A DNA stretch of 64,000 bases from Labia minor (taxonomy: Eukaryota > Arthropoda > Insecta > Dermaptera > Spongiphoridae), in NCBI GenBank assembly GCA_963082975.1, contig OY720344.1:14061580-14125579 (forward strand). Direction: 5' to 3'. This document shows positions 45,660-58,399 of the stretch, in pieces. The translations under genes were made by a program, and so were the position numbers. Numbering within the stretch: position 1 is the stretch's first letter; every line of letters begins with the position of its first letter. The notes beneath the pieces were generated by a model. That model had not been told where the DNA came from. It did no database searches and saw only the letters and a program-made list of their open reading frames with translations.

Positions 45660-45925
45660 CGGTTGATATAACATAATATATATTTCGTAATTTGATTTTA
45701 TTAATATTTATAATATTTTGTATTTAAGGAAGCGCTGTCTGTCATTTAAATTTCCTATTTTAAATTAAGAAAAATCTAATAAAGATTATTTTTCCCGGGA
45801 CTGAAACCAATACAGATCGATTTTTCTTTATAAAAATTATTTATGGTGTGATTTTCAAAAAAATCCTTTAATATTTCAAAAATACAAATATATACAATTT
45901 TTGCTAGCATAAGATAAGATAATAT
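45660..45925 (+). repeat. Family G repeat, copy 2
   Basis: Matches 34895-35110 from TTTTAAATTAAGAAAAATCT through GCTAGCATAAGATAAGATAA. Also related to family A at 3715-3765. Confidence 0.6.
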
Positions 45926-46619
45926 TACGATTTATTTATTATATTTTATAAGTAATAAGTTATTAAATATTTTTTGCATTAATATGTTAAATATAATTAG
46001 TAGTAGTTTTTGTATAATTTTGAAGACCTTGTCTTGTTGATTAGTCTAACAAAGATTTCTTATACAGATTATTATTATAAACAATCTATTTCAACAAATC
46101 CTGATACAATCTTTTGTATATACTATGGGAGATATTAAAAAAAATATAATATGGATGAGTTTTTTTTTCACACATGTACTAAGATTGTATGATTTTGTTT
46201 CTGATTTATGATCGATTCTTGTATGTAGATTTACATTTATATTTAAAATATAAGCATATAGAGTAGTAGATAGAAAAAAGAGACGGCCCTGGTGGCTAGT
46301 AAATTTAGATTTCCAACAGAAAAAAATATCCCCGCAACAAACAATAGAAAGAATTATTAAAAGAACATTGATTCAATACATATTGTTTGAGGTTTCAATT
46401 TTTGATCAATATAATATGACATGGTAATTGAATTAAATTTGATTTAAAAATGAATCTGTAAAGCCCCATAAGAAATAAATCAGGTGACATACTTTGCAAG
46501 CTTATCTTTTGCAAATTCAAATTCATTAATAAAGAATAATTATTAATTTGTAAAATGAAAATCTCTTCAATAATAACTAACCACAAGTTGTTAATATCTA
46601 TTTAGCAATGTAATCAATC
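45926..46619. other. AT-rich DNA without recognised feature
   Basis: Nothing supportable seen. Confidence 0.4.
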
Positions 46620-46870
46620 ATTTATGGATACAGACAGGCGAACATGAATGAATACAAGGGCGGATGAGATAAGGGAATATCAAAAAGAATTCAACCACCC
46701 CCATTGCCTGCTTTAGTACCGGTTGCAATTAGTGGCGGATAGGAGAGGAAGAGAGAAAAGAGATAGGTGGGCGGATGCGGAGTGGGGAGTTAAAGACCTC
46801 GCTTGCTGTGATTGATAGAATGTTGATTCGCTCCTGAGCAGCAAATATCAATAAAGCAAGATTTATACTA
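46620..46870. promoter_or_regulatory. Candidate enhancer-like island
   Basis: Unique, clearly GC-richer block holding GAGATAAGGG (about 46667) and AGAGATAGGTGG (GATA-like), TGCAATTAGTGG (homeodomain TAAT core, about 46724), TGTGATTGATAG (TGATTGAT, PBX/Exd-Hox type, about 46808) and ATCAATAAAGC (about 46849). A cluster of homeodomain-, Pbx/Hox- and GATA-type sites in non-repeat DNA is what developmental enhancers look like; no functional proof. Confidence 0.35.
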
Positions 46871-46939
46871 GATGTACGACCTTAAAGCCAGGAGAAAAAT
46901 CTCAACATTTAAATTTACAGAAATTATCTTTTTATCATT

Positions 46940-48294
46940 ACTATCTCGCAAGTGTGTATGTAGATATGAATACAGAAAAACGGTTTGAACTAGAATAATG
47001 TAATTTGGTACACGGTATTATTCAAAATTCTTAGTTTTCTATCAACTATTGAGAAATGTAGCTGTTAAAGCCTCTCCCTGATTTAGATTTATTTATTTTA
47101 ATATCAATTTATTTTTATATAATTTTTATAAGTTTTTCTTTTTATATATATTTTTTTGTATATTTATATGCAAACACGTGGTCAGATTGTTTTGTAGCTA
47201 AGTTGACTATGCAAAAAGGGTCACGTGATCCTTGCAGCCAATCACCTTGCTGCATTTTGGTAAGTTTTGGCTTTGGAGAGTTGATCACTTCCACTTGCTT
47301 TTAGGACTTGCTATTGTTTACATGCTTTTGGCTTTTTAACTGTTGTTGACCACGTGCTTTGTAAACTGTGTTGAGGTATTATTATTGTTATTTTTTTTTG
47401 TAAACTTGTTTTGTTTTAGCTGAGCATTAGCTAGCAAATATTCCTTTTTATTTTTATATTTAATTTGTAAATTCTAAGGATTCTCTCCTTTTAATTTTCA
47501 TATCAATTTTATTTTTTTTATTTTTTACTTTATATTAATTTTCTTTTCATTAAATATTATAACGTTGGCAACGAACCTTTTTCTTTTACTTGTAAAAAAG
47601 TGAACCTAATTTTTCCTTTGCAGATCCATATGTTAGCATCGGATATTTTGATTAATTTAATTTGTTATTATTTCTTTCCGATCTTGGTTCTCCAAGGCGA
47701 AGCGCCTAAGCACTAATAGTCAAACGTACTGAACTCTTTGGTGAAATTTATTTCAGGGTTCATTTCCCAATCAATTTTATTTCCAAACCGTATGAAAGAA
47801 TTATTTTTTAACTCCTTCACTAGTGGCACAGGTGATCCGACAGGCTCAACAATATTTTATTTTGTTTCGGCTTGTCCATTAGCTCAATCGAAAGAGGATC
47901 ATTACCTACCACGTTTTAAATTTTTTCCTCTAACATGTCTGTAAAAATAAAGATATATGTTTGATAGTTTTTTACACGATTAAAAATTGTATAAAACTGC
48001 TATATAAAGAATTTCAGCTTGATTAAATCGCTGAAAGTACCGGAATTAATTTTTTAAATTTTTAAATTTTGACTTAAAAATGAAGGTAAAGGTTTTAAAT
48101 TTAATTTTAATATATGTTAATTAATTAATTTAATTGCATAACAATACTACAATGGAAATTTATTTTTTTTTAATTAATTAATTAATATAATTCAATTATA
48201 CTTAATTTATAATTAATTAAATTTAATTTAAATATAATATATGTTAATTAATCAAATTCAAATTTGCGAGACAGTCGAATGGAGACATTTCAGA
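46940..48294 (-). mobile_element. Family B element, copy 3, interrupted
   Basis: Reverse-orientation copy. The left edge has a degraded terminus and TGTGTATGTAGAT microsatellite remnant, then AAACGGTTTGAACTAGAATA (46979). It breaks at 47062, resumes at 47884 (CAATCGAAAGAGGATCATTA) and runs to GCGAGACAGTCGAATGGAGAC near 48290. The part corresponding to the CAGCGCATGTTTGGC block is deleted. Confidence 0.7.
47063..47878. mobile_element. 816-bp insertion, probable solo LTR
   Basis: Begins TGTTAAAGCC and ends GTCCA. Flanked by GTAGC (47058-47062) and TTAGC (47879-47883), a 5-bp duplication with one change. Uninterrupted family B copies read ATGTAGCTCAACC at this point, which fixes the boundaries. 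TG..CA ends and a 5-bp duplication fit a solo LTR. A TTGGCAACGAACC motif inside (about 47563) resembles the leader sequence after Gypsy LTRs, so part of an internal region may be included. E-box CACGTG motifs occur at 47175 and 47349. No coding motif recognised. Confidence 0.55.
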
Positions 48295-48529
48295 GTTTTT
48301 TTTATCTATAGTAGTTACAAAAAGAAGTCATTTATATTAATTCTTGTTTTTCATTTTAACTGGCAATAAGTAAAATGCATAATTATAATGTATTTAAAAA
48401 AAAAATATTTAATTAAACTGCTGATAAACTGGATTTATAATAAAAAAGTGATAGTGTTCAATTTATTTGTTGTTAATGTTGTATTTGTTACCGATCCAAT
48501 TCAAACCTAATGAACAAAGGTGAATAGCC
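48295..48529. other. AT-rich DNA without recognised feature
   Basis: Nothing supportable seen. Confidence 0.4.
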
Positions 48530-48682
48530 ATGAATGCAACTACGTTTCTGAAATTTGACTGGGTGTATTATTCGATCACCTCGGGGGTTTACATGCCGAG
48601 ACCATATACGAAACAAGGCTTTTACCGGGTACGTGATACTGTATCAAGCATCGAAACCTGTAAATTCATGAATAGGGTCTAA
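48530..48682 (+). other. Small 50-codon open frame in GC-richer patch
   Basis: ATG at 48530, stop at 48680. The peptide (MNATTFLKFDWVYYSITSG...) is of ordinary composition, unlike low-complexity frames elsewhere here. A hairpin CTCGG..CCGAG spans about 48580-48602. No family recognised and no promoter assigned; could be a micropeptide, an exon piece or chance. Confidence 0.2.
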
Positions 48683-50062
48683 ATACATTCTATTTATTAT
48701 TGTATAATATTATTATATTATTAGTATTATAATGAAATACCTATAAATATTAAATTATTATTTAGCAAGCAAATTAATTAGAATTAGAATTGTTGATAGG
48801 AGGATTAATACAAAAACCACATCACTATTTTTATGACAAAAGTTATCTTGATCAATTTAGCCTACAATCATTCATTTGGTCAACTGTAGTCAGATAGAAT
48901 AATCAAATTTGTATTTTTGATGATGTTAGTTTGAAGTCTGTATATCTCTGATTTTTTTCTCAAATAAATTTATCTCTGTTAGATAATTTGCATTGATTGA
49001 CTTTTTTCTCGTTCGATAATAAAAAAAACCTTTTTTATGAGAGAATCTAGTCAAATTATTCTAACAAATCCAACCTATGGCTATAATTTAAGTTTTACTA
49101 AATATATTAAACTTCCAAATTAATATAAAATAATATTTTATTAAGTAAGTCAAGATTCATAAATATCAAAATTAATTTTGGAAATCTGAATCTAATTAAA
49201 ATCATAATTCTACTATTTTTTTTTGTATTCATTGAATTGATTAATTTAAATGCATTTCATTTCAATTTTAACAACATGATGTTGATTTTATATATTATAT
49301 TTCTATGTATATACAATTTAATGCACTAATATAAAGGAAAGTGAGAGTATGATAAATGCCGGTGTTCTCACATAATTATTTTGAATTCCCATTTTATCAT
49401 ATATATTCTGGATTTATTAAAAAAAAAAAAAGTCAGAGAGAAAAGCGGAAAAGGTATTCAATAAACGAAATTAATTTTCACTTTTGTTTTTAATGTTTCT
49501 AAATTTGCTACAACATAAAAAATAAATGGGACAAAAAAAAGAAAGGCACGTAGCTAATGTGCTGAGGGGTAAAAATACAACTTTAATTTTTCTTCGTTAT
49601 TAAACTAGTGCCGTATATCAAAGGTGGAACGAAATGAGAACGACTTGGTGACTTTAAGAGAGCTCAACAAGTTTGTGAACAGAGACTGCCCCTCACCTCA
49701 CGATCCCATAGCTAAGTCTTCTTCACGGGGTTTAGAAATAAAGAAGCTAACTCTCTACTCTTACAAATGAATCATTTTTTTCCGATTTATCGTTCAAGAT
49801 GTAGGAGGACTGTTTATTGTGTGTGAAAGATTTCATATAATAACGCGTATATCTTTTGCTCCACGAATGATACTTATAAGCTATAAATGCATGCTACAGG
49901 CTCAAATTAAAGAAATTATTTTTATTACAATGACTTTTCTAATTTTATTACTTGTTTGCAACCACTTGAACTCAACCGGGAATTTTATGAGACAAGACAA
50001 AATATAACTAAAAGATAATTAAATAAAATTTTTTATAATTTGGGATATTATGTATAGCGAAA
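48683..50062. other. AT-rich DNA without recognised feature
   Basis: About 1.4 kb, mostly low complexity. The 49600-49740 patch is GC-richer and unassigned. The 62-codon frame at 49819-50007 has no recognisable product. Confidence 0.4.
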
Positions 50063-50267
50063 GTGATTACCCTATTTCTTAATGTAATTTCAGACTATTA
50101 TAGTAGAACAATTATTAACACACAAAACGTAGGATTTAAAAGTGTAGACATAATAAAAATATTCGAGAAGAATTTAAATCGAGATTGCAATCTGGACGGT
50201 TTTCTTTTATTTCTCGATTCAGATTGGTTAATTGGCCACAGTACTTGTCCGAAATAATCATTTCGCT

Positions 50268-51029
50268 AGAGGGAAGAAGCTCGAAATAGATTATGCCCTT
50301 GCAATTCCACCAAACAGAGCATCACCTTCACCGAGTGCAAACTGGCCTTTGCATTGCGTCACCATGCTCACCTGACTGTTTCCAAGTCCGGTTGCGCTTA
50401 ACATTGTTATAGAAGACCCATTTCTCATCGCCCGTCACTAATCGATCCAAAAACAATTCATTATTGATCCACCCGAGTAAAGAAACAGCTGCAGAAATTT
50501 GCTTGATTTTGTTCTTCTCGGTCAGCAAATGGGGCACCCATATATCGAGCTTCAAATCGAATCCCATCGTTTTTAAACTCCGAAAAGCGGTTGATAGCAA
50601 CTGTAGCAACTTCTTCTGTTGAAATTCGCGGATTATTGAGAACTAAAGTACGTAAAACATCGTCATCTATACCAGAAGGTCTACCAGAGCGTGGCTCGTC
50701 TTCAAGGTAAAATTCTCCGCGGCGAAATTTAGTAAACCATTTTTCTACAGGTCGTTTAGCTGGTGCTTGATCTTGATAAACATTCTGAATGTTTTTTACG
50801 GCTGCAGCAAGGTTTATTCTCTTCCGAAACTCGTAAAGCATACTGCCGTTAATGCACCTTATCAATACTCATTTTTTAAGAGATATTTCTCGAAGCAGTT
50901 TGAATGAAAACAAATGATTTTTGTTTGAAGACCAAGGTTATATAATATGTAGGTGGAAGTTATTCATGACATCACTACGACGCTTATAACTCCATCTATT
51001 GAAACTCCACACGAACTTTTGCACTCACC
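50268..51029 (-). mobile_element. Mariner element, 3'-truncated, inside the LINE
   Basis: On the minus strand its 5' end is GGTGAGTGCAAAAGTTCGTG, preceded by TA (51031-51030). It carries the N-terminal DNA-binding half and first catalytic region of the transposase and stops near 50268 without a 3' TIR. Lies within LINE sequence on both sides. Confidence 0.82.
50290..50865 (-). pseudogene. Mariner transposase N-terminal half, frameshifted
   Basis: Frame 50865-50461 gives the paired helix-turn-helix region (AAAVKNIQNVYQ, EKWFTKFRRGEF, DEPRSGRPS). A frameshift near 50600 passes to the 50609-50328 frame, with GIWVPH-type WVPHLLTEKNK and the first catalytic motif LVTGDEKWVFYNN. Another shift leads to a KVMLCL remnant near 50300. 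The second and third catalytic Asp residues are absent by truncation. Confidence 0.88.
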
Positions 51030-51480
51030 TAATATTTTGCAGGAGTAGATTTAGAGTATTTGAGAATAGGATTCTTTGCAGCTTATATGGGCCAAAAAAA
51101 GATGACGTGAAAGAGACTGCATAACGAGGAATCCCATGACCTCTATGCATATCCAGATATAGTTAGAATTATAAAATCGAGAAGGGTGCGGTAGGCAGGA
51201 CACGTGGCTAGAATGGGAGAAGATAGAATGGCGAAAAATATATTGGTAGAGGCCGAGTGGGAAACGTCTGCTTGGAAGACCAAAGGGTGGACAATGTAGA
51301 AAGGGACGTAAAAGAGATTGGAGAGGGTAGGAGTTGGATGGGTATGGCTTTTTTTAACGCTTTTTATTATCTCGCCAGAGATAGTATTGCGATCACGAAA
51401 ATTTTCGATGTTGAGATTTTGATGTTTTTATACGTTTTGAAGGTTCCTGAATCATTTTCACTAAGGTTGAGAAAAATGTC

Positions 51481-51483
<3 letters not shown>

Positions 51484-51512
<29 letters not shown>
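51484..51512. repeat. (TG)n, 3' side of LINE
   Basis: About fourteen TG units between family B sequence and the LINE poly(A). Confidence 0.95.
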
Positions 51513-54618
<3,106 letters not shown>

Positions 54619-55084
54619 AGGCAAGATTACGCAAAAACGGTTTGAGCTAGAATGATGAAATTTGGTACATGGACATTATTCAAAATTCATAGTTTTCTAT
54701 CAACTTTTGAGAAATGTAGCTCAACCGGAAGAGGGTCATTACCTACAACGTTTTGATTTTTTTCCTCTAAAGTGACCGTAAAAATAAAGATATATGTTTG
54801 ATAATTTTTCACATGATTAATAATTGTATAAAACTGCTATATATAGAATTTCAGCTTGATTGATTCGCTGAAATTACTAGAATTAATTTTTTAACACTGC
54901 AAATCTCACGCGCCAACACGTGACGTGGTGCCATCAACAAAAAGCCAAACATGCGCTGGTTTAATATTTATTATTTATTATTTATAATTTATAATTAATT
55001 AAATTTAATTTAAATATAATATATTATGTTATTTAATCCAATTCAAATTGCGAGATAGTCGAGTGGAGACACTCCAGCTAATTT

Positions 55085-55345
55085 ATTTTGTTTTTACAAA
55101 GGATACTTTAACTTAATTTCGGTTCAAAATCATAAGAAGTGTAAGATTCCCATTCGTCATTTTTCTTTAAAGAAACTTATTACTTTGTGAAGTTCATTGT
55201 CAATTTTTAAAATTTTATTTTAATTAAGGAATTCCTTTTGGATTGTTCATTTAACAATGAATTTAAGTTGTTTAAATTATTTGTATTTGGTTAGAAAGGA
55301 CAGATACAATTTGTAATAGAAATATAATAAATAATAACAATAGAT
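55085..55345 (+). repeat. Inverted duplication, left arm
   Basis: TACTTTAACTTAATTTCGGT, CATAAGAAGTGTAAGATTCC, AAGGAATTCCTTTTGGATTG and AAGTTGTTTAAATTATTTGT occur here and, inverted, at 57795-58190. 55370-55465 also has an inverse counterpart (57925-58015). Only small differences separate the copies, so the duplication is fairly recent. Nature unknown. Confidence 0.8.
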
Positions 55346-55611
55346 ATGAAATTGAACAAAGACATAAATATTTCAGGTAAAAATGTCAAAATTTGGAAAT
55401 ATTGTAAACAATTTCAATGATATTTATGAAATTATATGAAAGAAAAAAAAATTTTTTTTTTCTTCAAATTTTTGTTTATTTCGAATTGAAAAGATTACTT
55501 GTAAATTTTGCTAATACAAAGAGTCAAAACAAAAATAATACAAAAGGTAAACTTTGAATGACCCATGCAAATTGGATCCCATTATTGTATTCGTTTGTTA
55601 AAAAGGAAGCA

Positions 55612-55646
55612 TATATACCCAAAACTTGTGTTGAGAGTCATTCAGT
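55612..55646 (+). promoter_or_regulatory. Candidate TATA-initiator core promoter
   Basis: TATATA at 55612-55617 and TTCAGTG with A at 55644, a spacing of 32 bases, as in arthropod TATA/Inr promoters; a second CTCAGTTC follows. Downstream DNA to about 55740 is GC-richer and C/A-rich like a 5' UTR, but the only frame (55662-55862) is not recognisable. Chance is possible in AT-rich DNA. Confidence 0.3.
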
Positions 55647-55869
55647 GCTCAGTTCGTTCTCTTGGATAGCTCTCTAGTTGCTCTCAAGAACTCTTCTGAC
55701 CTACACAACCAAAGGATCCGAATACCAAGCAAACTAACCAAACTATCTTCAATATTTCTTCCTTCTTCTGTGATCTTCATTTTATTATATATCATTAATT
55801 ATTTTTATTCCAATGACTTAATAAGCCACTTGAATAATATATATAATCTAGAAAAGGCCTAAAAACTTT

Positions 55870-56021
55870 GCAAAGAATCTAATATATGTTCGAGAATAAC
55901 AGATTTAAATAGTAGTCAATAGTGCAAAGTTTTACATCTGGCAAGCAATAATAAAATATTAAAAAAAATATCAAAAAAAAAAAAACTAAAAACTTGAAAA
56001 TAAATGAATAAAAAAATATTT
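55870..56021. other. AT-rich DNA without recognised feature
   Basis: Nothing supportable seen. Confidence 0.4.
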
Positions 56022-56281
56022 TTAATATACACGATTTTTAATCAAAAATGTCCTAAAAAATAGAAAATAAAATATAAATTAAACCTTGAATATTATTCTT
56101 TACATATGTCCAACATAAAGTGTGGGGCACATATAATAATATTAAATTCTTTACCTACTACTTATGTCATATACGCCCACGCTTTTTTTGTTGGGTATAT
56201 GTAAAGGACAATATTCTAGATTGAATTAATATTTATTTCCTATCTTTTAGGGCATTTTTGATTAAAAATTGTGTATATTAA
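56022..56281. repeat. 260-bp hairpin with ~93-bp arms
   Basis: Left arm 56022-56115 and right arm 56189-56281 are imperfect inverse complements. Examples: TTAATATACACGATTTTTAA against its inverse at the right end, TCAAAAATGTCCTAAAA against TTTTAGGGCATTTTTGA, and TCTTTACATATGTCCAACA against TGTTGGGTATATGTAAAGGA. The loop of about 73 bases contains GTGGGGCAC and CGCCCACGC. It could be a MITE, a source of double-stranded RNA, or an inverted duplication. Confidence 0.8.
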
Positions 56282-56284
56282 AAA

Positions 56285-57595
56285 AATTTTTCTTAATTTA
56301 TTTACGATAAGTAAAACTATCCTATTAACATAATATTAATAGTAAGTAGGTGAATAGGGTTATATATATCTTATATATTTTAATGAAGAAATTAAATCTG
56401 CTTTTCAATTATTAAAAAAATATAAATAATAAATGAATATTGAATTTATGTATTACTAAGGTATTTTAATGCATGATTGAATTATAAATATAATTTTTAA
56501 CGAGAATTGTTTTAGAATATATAATATTGAAATAACATAATCAAATAATTTACCACAATTGTTACCCTAATGAAATTAATATTTTATTTGTTGATTAATT
56601 GTTCAAAGGAATTTGATAGACTTAATAATCAATAAAACCACATTTTAATAAAATCAAATTTAAATATATATTTGTTAAGTATGATGATGAAAATGGAATC
56701 GTTTGTGGAAAACAAGGTTTACATGAATAGAAGAGACAAATTATAAATAATGATTCACATCACAAAAATAAAAATGAAAACAAATATTAAATAAAGCGTG
56801 AACATTTATCTATGGTACGTATATGAATCGATAATGTTTTTTTATATGTATCTATGTTAGATTGAATCGCTAACTTTTATTTTAATAAAGTCTAAACAAA
56901 ATAAAAAAAAATAAATAATTATTCAATGTAATCATCAAATAGATGAAAATTTATATAAAGTATAATTAAAACTTTTCGAATTGCATTTAAAAAATTTTTC
57001 ACGAAAAGTTATATTTTTAAATTTTTTTTTTTTTCGAATCCTTTAAACTTTAACCGTAATGAATGTGGTTATATTTATACTTTTTAAAGATTCTATATTT
57101 TTATTTTAGTTAACTTGCAAATTAAGAAACATTAAAAATTTATAAAGATGAAAAATAATATTTAAAAAGATCCATAAATTTCGTTGAGTTCGGACAATGT
57201 TGCCAACTTGGAAAAATTGCTGACTCAGATATTTGAGTATAAAAAGAGCAGGGTTAAGAAATTATGTAAAAAAAAGAAAGTTAAAATAAGCAAACAAAAT
57301 CTTTTAAAAAATGAAAATAATTTATTATTATTACAATCAATTTTTTCTACTATCTTTTTCATTCAAATATTTATTACTCAAATACCTACATAATGTATCA
57401 AAAAAAAATAATGAAAACAGAATAATAACATAAAATATTTTTTTTTAAAAGAAGTAAATACTTCAAAATGATCTATCTCTCTAAATATAAATATATTAAA
57501 ATAATTAATAAATATAATAAATACATATAATTTAATTTAATTTAATACTACAATCAAATTATTTTTTATTTAAAAGTAAAACTATCAATTAATTA
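56285..57595. other. AT-rich DNA without recognised feature
   Basis: About 1.3 kb of low-complexity sequence; nothing supportable. The 69-codon frame at 57184-57393 is Lys/Asn-rich and unconvincing. Confidence 0.4.
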
Positions 57596-57597
57596 AT

Positions 57598-57790
57598 AAC
57601 TAACCTGAATCTGGAATCTTAGAACCGGTTTAGCGACAACATTAAATTCGAATAGACAAGTCTATCTATCAATCTCTGTGGTTCTTCTGAACTCGAAAGT
57701 GTTCCTATCTTGAGCCATAATCATCCAATCCTTACCCTCTCCCATCTCTCACCCACCGGATCTTTGGTCTTCCATTTCTATTACAAAGTG
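57598..57790 (-). pseudogene. LINE 3' coding fragment
   Basis: On the minus strand GAAGACCAAAGATCCGGTGG and GGGAGAGGGTAAGGATTGGA match the LINE tail at 51285-51340, then continue with a readable stretch (ATGGCTCAAGATAGGAACAC). Short and broken. Flanks the right arm of the inverted duplication. Confidence 0.55.
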
Positions 57791-57794
57791 TATC

Positions 57795-58190
57795 TGTCCT
57801 TTCTAACCAAATACAAATAATTTAAACAACTTAAATTCATTGTTAAATGAACAATCCAAAAGGAATTCCTTAATTAAAATAAAATTTTGAAATTGACAAT
57901 GAACTTCACAAAATTTGAAAAAAAAAATATTTTTTTTTCTTTCATATAATTTCATAAATATAATTGAAATTGTTTACAATATTTGCAAATTTTAACATTT
58001 TTACCTGAAATATGTTAAATGAACAATCCAAAAGGAATTCCTTAATTAAAATAAAATTTTAAAAATTGACAATGAACTTCACAAAGTAATAAGTTTCTTT
58101 AAAGAAAAATGACGAATGAGAATCTTACACTTCTTATGATTTTGAACCGAAATTAAGTTAAAGTATCTTTTGTAAAAAAACAAAATTAAA
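57795..58190 (-). repeat. Inverted duplication, right arm (rearranged)
   Basis: Inverse of 55085-55465, but with the block containing AAGGAATTCCTTTTGGATTG present twice (about 57845-57890 and 58020-58065), so the order is changed: an internal direct duplication occurred in this copy. Confidence 0.8.
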
Positions 58191-58194
58191 AAGC

Positions 58195-58376
58195 TTTAAA
58201 AAAAGCCATACCCATCCAACTCCTACCCTCTCCCGTCTCTTTTAAGTCCCTTTGTCCACCCTTTGGTCTTCCAAGCGGACATCCCCCAATCAGTCTCCCC
58301 ACCAATATATTTTTCGCCAATCTTTCCTCTCCCATTCTAGCCACGGTGCCCTGCCCATGGCAGCCTTCTCGATTTT
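58195..58376 (-). pseudogene. LINE 3' coding fragment
   Basis: Minus strand reads GAGAAGGCTGCCATGGGCAG, GGCTAGAATGGGAGAGGAAA, ATTGGTGGGGAGACTGATTG, CTTGGAAGACCAAAGGGTGG and ends GGGTATGGCTTTTTTTAAAG, collinear with 51180-51350. It is the 3' end of the same LINE family. Confidence 0.72.
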
Positions 58377-58399
58377 ATATTATTATAATTTGGGATCTG

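Larger units (their letters stand above)
50063..51345 (+). pseudogene. Decayed LINE copy interrupted by a mariner
   Basis: 50100-50200 matches the Helitron-borne LINE at 27530-27640 (AATATTCGAGAAGAATTTAA, GATTGCAATCTGG). After the mariner it continues at 51043-51345: GTAGATTTAGAGTATTTGAG, TATGGGCCAAAAAAAGATGA, GGACACGTGGCTAGAATGGG and GGGAAACGTCTGCTTGGAAG. The coding sense is plus but every frame is broken. It ends in GGGTATGGCTTTTTTTAA, shared with the fragment at 58195. No Helitron ends flank it, so the LINE also exists outside Helitrons. Confidence 0.7.

Noticed and set aside
47700-47717. AGGCG-AAG-CGCCT hairpin followed by CTAAT as a Helitron end
   Set aside because: No matching 5' end, no second copy in the window, and it lies inside an insertion whose ends fit an LTR better.
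55073-55078. CTAAT after a TGGAGACACTCCA hairpin as a Helitron 3' end of family B
   Set aside because: Other family B copies (8828, 43915, 48294) have different bases after the hairpin, so CTAAT is flanking sequence; the family also has inverted ACTATCTCGC ends.
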